A stretch of 64,000 nucleotides of DNA, from positions 5,497,595 to 5,561,594 of the forward strand of contig CM030706.1 in the NCBI GenBank assembly GCA_017979445.1, read 5' to 3'. The stretch is from Akebia trifoliata (taxonomy: Eukaryota > Streptophyta > Magnoliopsida > Ranunculales > Lardizabalaceae). This document shows positions 57,090 to 64,000 of this stretch, in pieces (within the stretch, counting starts at the first letter, position 1; each line of letters opens with the position of its first letter). The notes under the pieces were generated by a model, which made no database searches, was not told the DNA's origin, and saw only the letters and a list, made by a program, of their open reading frames with translations. Position numbers and translations under genes: made by a program.

Positions 57090-57420
57090 GACAAATATGA
57101 AGAAGTCGATATCATCACTAAGAGTGGAAACTACGGATGGAACATTTACGAAGGCTACAATCTTTACAATTCTTTAGAGCCCCCTATAGGAAATACATCT
57201 ACTAATTCCATAAATGCCATCTTCCCTATAATGGGGTACAGCCACTCTGACGTAAATAAGAACGAAGGGTCTGCCGCGATTATTTCTATCGCTCCATGAC
57301 TGATCCATGCATGTATGGAAGGTGAGTTAATGATCATTTGCGTGTGATTTGATCTAAGGCATCCGTATCACTGATGCAAATCTATACGAAGGGGAGGGAT
57401 CTCATTTGTAATTAAGTTTG
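57090..57420 (+). pseudogene. HIPL fragment C (penultimate exon joined to 3' UTR)
   Basis: 57090-57321 matches the exon 4770-5011 (DKYEEVDIITKSGNYGWN) with a ~10-base loss near 57280 that shifts the frame. The donor GTGAGT is kept. After TTAATGATCATTTG the sequence jumps to the HIPL 3' UTR (GTGTGATTTGATCTAAGGCAT, as at 5629), so the last exon is deleted. Confidence 0.85.
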
Positions 57421-58116
57421 ACGAGTGACTTGGGCTAAATTGGCTATTAGCCCAATTTTAGTCAAAAAATAAAAAAGGGTATTTTCGGTAAAAAAAATTT
57501 TACATTTTACTATTTTTACCGTTTTAATAAATAGTCAAAATGTGGTGCATGTTTTGGTAAATTTGCCTAATTTCAATGTACTCTGTTAGAAATCCTAAAT
57601 TTTTTTACCCAAAACTATATCATTTTACTTCTCCAAAATCCTAACTTGTTCTTGAGGGCCGGTCGTTGAATGAGATAGCCTCTTGAGGTTGAAGATAGTA
57701 GTAAAAGAAAATTTTAACAAAAGTCAAAGATGATGAAAGATTTTGGAGAGAAAATTGAAGATAATAGTAAAAAAAAACTTTAACAGAGGTCAAAGGTGAA
57801 AGTTTTTGGAGAGAAAATCAAGGGATTTCTGCTAGAGATTAAAGACGATCAGATGCATTTAGGTCATTTATTTTAGACTTGTACAAAATAACTATGTCAA
57901 GGTGGCATGTCTAAATCAGTGTTTTAAAAACCAGATCGACGGTCCGACTAGGTCAAATCGGATTTATTAATATTATCGATTGGATTGATTAAAAATCAAA
58001 AATCACTTGAGAATCGTCAATTTTGATAAAGTATTGGTTTAATCAGTAAAGTATTTCCTTATTTTATGAATAATGATTTTCGAATTCACGAATGACAAAC
58101 TCCAACGCTAATATTT
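57421..58116. other. Spacer, no gene
   Basis: AT-rich, with repeats of GAGAAAAT(C/T)AAGG and AGGTCATTTATTTTAG shared with 12600-12740. Confidence 0.45.
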
Positions 58117-58239
58117 CCTGACGTGGCATGTACAGGAATAATAGATGTATTTTCTCAAGATACACAAAGACAAGTTTATTGGGATGTGCAAATGTGTATC
58201 TCGAGGGAAATATATGATTCTTGCACTTACCGTGTCAGG
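58117..58239. mobile_element. MITE-like inverted-repeat element at a duplication junction
   Basis: CCTGACGTGGCATG at the left and TTACCGTGTCAGG at the right are inverted relatives. The inside has GTATTTTCTCAAGATACAC and GTGTATCTCGAGG pairing. A relative at 56142-56260 and the foldback at 50261 share ACGTGGCA and AAGATACAC. No target duplication found. HIPL homology starts 11 bases later. Confidence 0.55.
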
Positions 58240-58249
58240 AGAGTTATTG

Positions 58250-58669
58250 GGTGATTGTATAGTCTTGAATAAACTTGTTATTGATCCTTGTAATATATGG
58301 AATTCTAGATACGTGTACGCAGATTTGTACGCTCGTTCTCTATGGGCAGCTAATGAGAGTCCGAAAACAGTGGGAACTTCACTACTACTATGATTCCTTC
58401 TCTTGATTACATATTCTCGTTTGGGGATGATAACAGGAAAGATATTTTTCTTTGAACTTGTAGTGGTGTATGCAGAGTGGCTCGTCCAAGTTGTTGTCAT
58501 TACAAATGTTCTAGAAAAAATGTTACGGATCTTGGAAGCCCTGGCCCCGGCTCTTCCCCTTCATCGGGGAATCGGTTGGTGGGCTTGCAAAAGGAGCTTG
58601 TGTTGATGTTCTTTTCTTCCCTTTTGGTTTTAACGGTTGTCTTTTTTTCTCTAGAGAGGAGAGTGTGTT
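58250..58669 (+). pseudogene. HIPL fragment D (last exon)
   Basis: Matches 5041-5508: intron end, then exon from 58309. It has a one-base loss in the ESPENS region, a ~56-base deletion after MIPF, a TGA in the DIFLLT region and a 2-base loss in the GPI-signal stretch. Non-functional. Divergence is high up to about 58530 and low after it. Confidence 0.88.
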
Positions 58670-59671
58670 ATAGCAATGCAGTTGATGTATTGGTTTGGTT
58701 GAGATGCTCAAAGATCATGTACTTTGTAAGTTGGAGTTTTTCAAATAGTTCTTACACCATTGGATCGTTTATGTGTGATTTGATCTAAGGCATCTGTATC
58801 ACCGATGCAAATCTAATTAAGTTTGAAGGGTGGAAAGAGTGACTTGGACTAAATTAGGTATTAGTATGAGCGTGAGACATGGGCGTTATGGTTGAGAGAA
58901 GCTTTGGTATATAAGTCACTTCTCAATGTTATTTCCTCGAAGACAATTATCACCTAATATTAATGAACTAATCCTGTTTGTTTTAATACTCAAAATGAAT
59001 TCCCAACCGCGGTTGAAGCAATCTCATCGATTTCGAAGTTGAAATGAATTAGTACAATCTGGGAAGTTATCTTATCAGATGAAGAGAGGAAGGAAATATA
59101 AATTCATGCATAACTTCCAAAGACTTAAGTGGGACATTAGTAAGCATCAAAATCAATTTTCTTTCCTAAATACTACAAAAAAGCAACGACGGCATTTAGG
59201 TCATTTATGTTAATATCTTAGAGTATAAGACCTAGGTCAAGGGGCATGTTGTCAGTTTGAGAACATGGGGTACCTATAATATCAATCAAAATGTGAAGGG
59301 GTATGTCTAAATCACATTTGGTGACTTGGATGAAATTACGGCTATTTTTTTTTCTTTGGTTTTGTTTAATTTAGATTATAGAATTTCTATTGCCACACCA
59401 ACTTTTACTTATAAAACAACAATTAATGAAATTATACACCAACACCACACCTCAAATAAGATTAAAGAGACACCAATAATGCTTATTTGATTCGCAATAA
59501 AATATGCCTGGAATCAACCTTACATGGGAACCGAAACTACCTCCTCTCACATCTTTTGGAACCAAAACAATGGGTCTCAAACTCATAGAAATCTCCAATT
59601 TATATGATATTTTAGCATTTAATATTTTGAAGAGTCCTTTTTGTAATTTAGAATATTAACTAACATGAGAT

Positions 59672-60251
59672 CAGGGGCGGAGCCAAGATTTTCTTATGGG
59701 GGGAATACCGTTAATGGTAAGGTTGAAGAGCTTCAAGATGACTGATTTGGGGGAGAAAATTCAAGAGTTTTTTTTTTTCGTTAGAGGTTGAAAAAAGGGC
59801 ATTCTAGTCATTTCTTGGTACTCTATGAAAGAAGACTGAAATCAATATAGACAATGTCATCAATTTAAAACATAGAATATTTCAAATATTTACCAAAACC
59901 TACATGAATGGATTAAAATTAACTACCCTGTCTTCAAATTGACTAGATCAAAATCAATTTAGAAAGCTTCTACCACACCAACTTTTGCTAACGCCACCCC
60001 AAATGTGTGGTAATTCTTTGGTGATAGGTTGAAAATGACGGTATCTAAGTTATTTTTCGTTAGTCAATAAAGAAAGAACAAGGTCAAAAGGGGCACATAT
60101 CATTAGTTTGAAAACACAGGGGTATCCAATATCCACCAATTTAGTAGAGGGGTGTCTTAGTTATCAAAAAAGGGGGCAGTTTGGTTAAGGGTGTCTAAAT
60201 CACCAAATTTTTTTTTTTTTTGAAAACATGGTCATTCTTGACACTGCCCTG
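59672..60251. mobile_element. hAT-like non-autonomous element, copy 3
   Basis: Near-identical to 6525-7102, with the same CATGAGAT and CGTGAGAT flanks. Confidence 0.65.
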
Positions 60252-61093
60252 CGTGAGATAACATAATAAAAAGATATTTCTATAATTTTAAAAAATTAAA
60301 AACAAATAAACGTGATCATAGGAGTCGTGGGATTGTACTTTTATTAATTTGACCAAAATTACATCAATAATAGTAACTTCAAATGTAAAAGTGGGGGCAT
60401 TTTTTATCTTCCAAATTTTGGTGTCAACAAATACCGATTCAGCTATCTCTCATTATAATAGTAAGGAAAATCAATTTGGGATATGAGAATTAAGAGTAGG
60501 GTATTTAGTTAACAAATAAGAAACATGGGATCATGACCATAGTCAATTGATTTTTTCTAGGCTAATATGTAATTATGAGGTGTTTTATTATTTGTTTGTG
60601 ATCCCCAAAATGCTTGATTGTAGCTTAAATCACAAATAAAATGCTTGAATTAAGAGTAAGAAATGTTATGTTATAAAGTGATATGTTTATTTATATAATA
60701 AATATTTAAAATCTAAAAAAAATTAATTATCTTATTCAAAATCTATAAAATCCCAGTTGACTCAGCTGAGTTTCATTGACTCAGATGAGATTGAAAAGCA
60801 TGCTCGGTAATGAAACATTCAATTTCAGTCCAAATGGTTTTAAAACTTGGTTTCATGTCTCGTCTCATCCATGTCAGCTACTGAGTTGTCTTGAACGAGT
60901 TTTTTGATACGTTTGAGATGTCTCGTTCTAAAAAATGAAAAATGAACGTGAGGTTTTTAATCTCGTTCGTAAAATTGACTTGTCCGTCTTGTCCATGCTT
61001 GATACCGAGATGACTCGGGCAATATGTCTCAATCTCGGACGAGTTTTGAAATTATGAGTCTAATATTTGTCAACACATTATTGATTTTTCTTC

Positions 61094-61104
61094 TATATAT
61101 AAAT
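61094..61104 (+). promoter_or_regulatory. TATA box of RLP fragment 4
   Basis: TATATATAAAT 59 bp before the ATG at 61163, identical to the 7926 site. Confidence 0.6.
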
Positions 61105-61162
61105 CCTCCATTGTTTCTTATTTAATACAAAACTTGATTTTGAAAAATAAAACCATCATTTC

Positions 61163-61354
61163 ATGATGAGATTCCTTAGTGTTGCGGTTGTGTTACTATT
61201 GTGCATTGGGTTCAGTTGGTGTAGCGAAGAAGAAGAAGATTCGGGTGTGCATTGCTTCAAAAGCGACAGAAAAGCTCTTCTCCAATTCAAACAAAGTCTC
61301 ATAGATCCTTCATATCGACTCTCTTGTTGGATCGGAGAAGATTGTTGCACATGA
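61163..61354 (+). pseudogene. LRR receptor-like protein, first-exon fragment 4
   Basis: Same signal peptide and LRR cap as the 7995 copy, but here the codon after DCCT is TGA, where paralogues at 13158 and 45436 have TGG (Trp of the LRR cap: CTW or CIW). So the gene died by a Trp-to-stop change. No LRR follows. This copy still has the 20 bp that copy 1 lost. Confidence 0.82.
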
Positions 61355-62268
61355 AGAGGAATTGTTGCACAAAAGTATCTTTTACATTATTATCTTCAAA
61401 ACTTAGTGTTGTCGTAATTGTTGAAATTATAATAATATTATAAAGGATTACGAAATTTCTAATAAAACTTTTGCAATTACTTTGGATAATGCAAAAAAAA
61501 TAATGATGTAGTTGTATTTTTATATAAATTTACATAAGGTTACATGTGTATAATGTACCATCAGGGGTTAGTTCAGATGGCAAGGGCGACTTGGTTTACT
61601 CCTTTGGTCACAACTTCGAAACTCTATATGCCCTTCAACATGAAAGTAGTTACAGTTAACAATTGAACACGTATTAGAGTGATTGGTACATGCAGCCTGC
61701 CAAAGAAAAAACAAAACATATGTATAATGTATGCTTTATATGAGTTTATATAAGTTTACTCAAACTCGAACCCGAAATCGGAATTAAAACCAAAACCGAA
61801 ATTTAAGTAAACGAAAAAAAATTCAAAATTTTGAATTTTTGAGTTACCCGAACTGAACCTAGAACCGATTTTAAACCCGAAATTTCCGATTCGATTTTGG
61901 TTATTGAGGTTTGATAAAAACCCAAAATACTTCAGTTCGGTTCTATCTAAATATACATCCCTAGATCCACGTTGGTAAATTCAAATTGATGAGATTAATT
62001 TGTTACTTAACATATCTTGGAGTGGATTTAACCACGTCAATTTGTAACATCCAAAAACATGATTTGATGCCATAGGGTCATAAAGGACAAAATTCTAAGA
62101 ACTCTGAAGAAAAAAAAATTTTAATTTTTACAGTTGAATTTTAGTTTTAAATTGGGGAGTTCGGTAGACACCCATTTTCAAAAGTTTTGATCAAGCTCAA
62201 AATGATTTTATTTTTATTTTTATTTTTTATTTTGAATTTGATTATTTCCAGGAAATCTTGAAGAATAT

Positions 62269-62640
62269 GTGTTGGGTTGCCAATTTGATGATTTATGTAG
62301 CCCAACAACCCATAGTAAGATTTGAAATCATACTCAGTTAGTCATGTTAGTATGATTTATAAAGTAAGGTTCGTTCAAGTAACAAATCTATTATACAATG
62401 TGTTGGGTTGCCAATTTGATGATCTATGTAGGCCCAACAACTCATAGTAAGATTTGAAATCTTACTCAGTTAGTCATGTTAGTATGATTTATAAAGTAAG
62501 GTTGGTTCAAGTAACAAATCTATTATACAATGTGTTGGGTTGCCAATTTGATGATCTATGTAGGCCCACAACACCCATACTAAGATTTGAAATCTTACTC
62601 AGTTAGTCATGTTAGTATGATTTATGAAGTAAGGTTGGCA
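62269..62640. repeat. 132-bp tandem triplication, second copy
   Basis: Units begin GTGTTGGGTTGCCAATTTG at 62269, 62400 and 62532, as at 9081-9450. Confidence 0.85.
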
Positions 62641-62773
62641 AGATCCTAAGGTGGATGTTGTTTCCCACTCAAAAAAAATAAAAAAAATAAAAAAAAAACT
62701 ACCTAAAATCAACTATCTACTTGAAAATTGTTGGAAGGAGAAAAGGTCTTAGGCTCTCCCTCTCTCCCAATTT

Positions 62774-62808
<35 letters not shown>

Positions 62809-64000
62809 CTTTTGTTTTTGGAAGAGGGGGTGGTGATTTTTATTTGTGAGTGTAATTGCCTATGATTTTTTTTTTTTTTTATATTTAAATTTTGTTTTGT
62901 AATTGTCAGATATATTTTTTTCTCGAGCATACATGTGATAATTAATAATAATATGTTATTTCCAATAATAATTTCTCTCTTTTTGGTGGGATTTGCATGA
63001 GTAAATTCATAATACATGTATAGTTTGTTGTGATGGCAAGGTAAGGTTAATTCAATAATTTCAAATAAATTTTATACTTATAAAAAAGATTCAACCCACA
63101 ACCAGTCGGAACTTTGTTTTACAAAAGCTAAGTTTTTTCCCATATAAATATAATTACTTCGGAGTCGATACAAAGGGATAAATGCTTACTATCTATTATA
63201 CAAACAAGATTTTTGTCCTAGTCATAAACATAATTTACGATGTTACATTTATTTGGTAAGATCCTAAGGTGGATCTTATTTCCCACAAAAAAAAAAAAAA
63301 AAACTACCTAAAACCAACTAACTACCTAAAAGTCTGAACCACCTCCATTCTCGTAAACCATCATCTCCACTATTGAAGGGAGAAAAGGTCTTAGTCTCTC
63401 TCTCTCTCTCTCATTTTTTTTTTTTTTGGAAGAGGGGTGGGGGGGTTGACGTGATTTTTATTTGTTATTTGTGAGTGTGATTGTTTGTGAAATTTTATAT
63501 TTATTATTTTGTTTTAAATTGTTTGAGATTTTTTTTTTTTCGAGCATACATGTGATAAAATAATAATAATATGTTATTTTCAATAGTAATTTCTCTTTTT
63601 TTGATGGGATTTTCATGAGTAAGTTCTTGACACAAGTATAGTTTGTTGTGAGAGCAAGGTAAGGTTAATTCAATTATTTCAAATAAATTTTATACTTATC
63701 AAAAAGATTTGACCCACAAAGTTGAGTTTTTCCCATATAAATATAATTATTTTTGTGGCGATACAAAGGGATAAATGCATACTATTATATTATATAACGC
63801 ATACATTGATACGACTATCTTATCAAGCCCAAAAAATATAATAAATTGAATTCTAATTTTTTTAATATGATTTCTTCCTTAAAAATCTTGAGAGCTATGA
63901 TGTTGGATTCCCAAGCACTCCATCAATCCTGCAATTTAGACTAGATTAAGCCCCCCAAAAGAAAATTTTCACACCAAAAAAATAAAATAATAGATTGAAT
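62641..64000. repeat. AT-rich tandem pair, second copy
   Basis: Copy of 9453-10810, with differences mainly in homopolymer lengths. No gene; the minus-strand 102-codon frame here is poly-Lys translated from poly-T. Confidence 0.8.

Larger units (their letters stand above)
58250..64000 (+). repeat. Segmental duplication, copy 2 (partner 5041-10810), continues past window end
   Basis: Same order and orientation as copy 1 through the RLP fragment, the 132-bp triplication and the poly-T repeat pair. The last window base corresponds to about 10810. From about 58535 there are only scattered differences per several hundred bases. Confidence 0.9.

Noticed and set aside
62709..63017. 102-codon minus frame rich in Lys
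   Set aside because: Translation of poly-T runs in a non-coding repeat.

Overview
This window is AT-rich nuclear DNA from a flowering plant, probably a eudicot. The evidence is a spliced gene with plant-type GT-AG introns, plant disease-resistance gene families, and nested Ty3/Gypsy (Ogre/Tat-like) and Ty1/Copia retrotransposons with hAT, Mutator-like and TRIM elements. Nothing is bacterial or organellar. It contains one 100-base run of N (15263-15362), an assembly gap of unknown true size.

Layout. 1-5508 (+) is the only gene that looks intact: a HIPL (hedgehog-interacting-protein-like) gene for a secreted, probably GPI-anchored protein. The last 12 bases of its first exon and six complete exons are visible. 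Its introns hold a TRIM retroelement, a LINE remnant and a Mutator-like MITE. 5509-10810 is its 3' flank, followed by a truncated receptor-like-protein (RLP) first exon and repeats. This stretch, from about 5041, is repeated almost identically at 58250-64000. 10895-15262 carries a solo Copia LTR, a second RLP first-exon fragment and a diverged copy of the same flank.

15363-33920 (-) is a decayed Ogre-like retrotransposon: 5' LTR, PBS, long leader, extra ORF1, gag, protease, RT with dual RNase H, integrase, and a repeat-rich 3' UTR. Its protease is split by a 3.16-kb solo LTR flanked by a 5-bp target duplication. Its 3' LTR is not visible and probably lies in the gap. The element abuts an EIX2/Ve-type LRR-RLP at 33921-36396, which is itself broken by a frameshift and a stop. 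38214-43415 (-) is a complete but mutated Copia element with 530-bp LTRs and a 5-bp TSD.

45436-58669 is a graveyard of duplicated host genes: an RLP first exon whose LRR body is missing, four HIPL fragments, and the last codons of a CC-NBS-LRR gene. MITEs, foldbacks and a solo TRIM LTR are inserted among them. The locus has expanded by repeated duplication of a HIPL-RLP unit and been broken up by transposons. Only the 5' HIPL gene is a good candidate for function.

Most noteworthy are: a TRIM with a perfect TSD whose left LTR was duplicated together with the host splice donor; hairpin-forming tandem repeats in the Ogre 3' UTR with compensated stem changes; several insertions dated against gene duplications by exact target-site duplications; and a 5.7-kb recent segmental duplication whose identity drops inside a HIPL exon.
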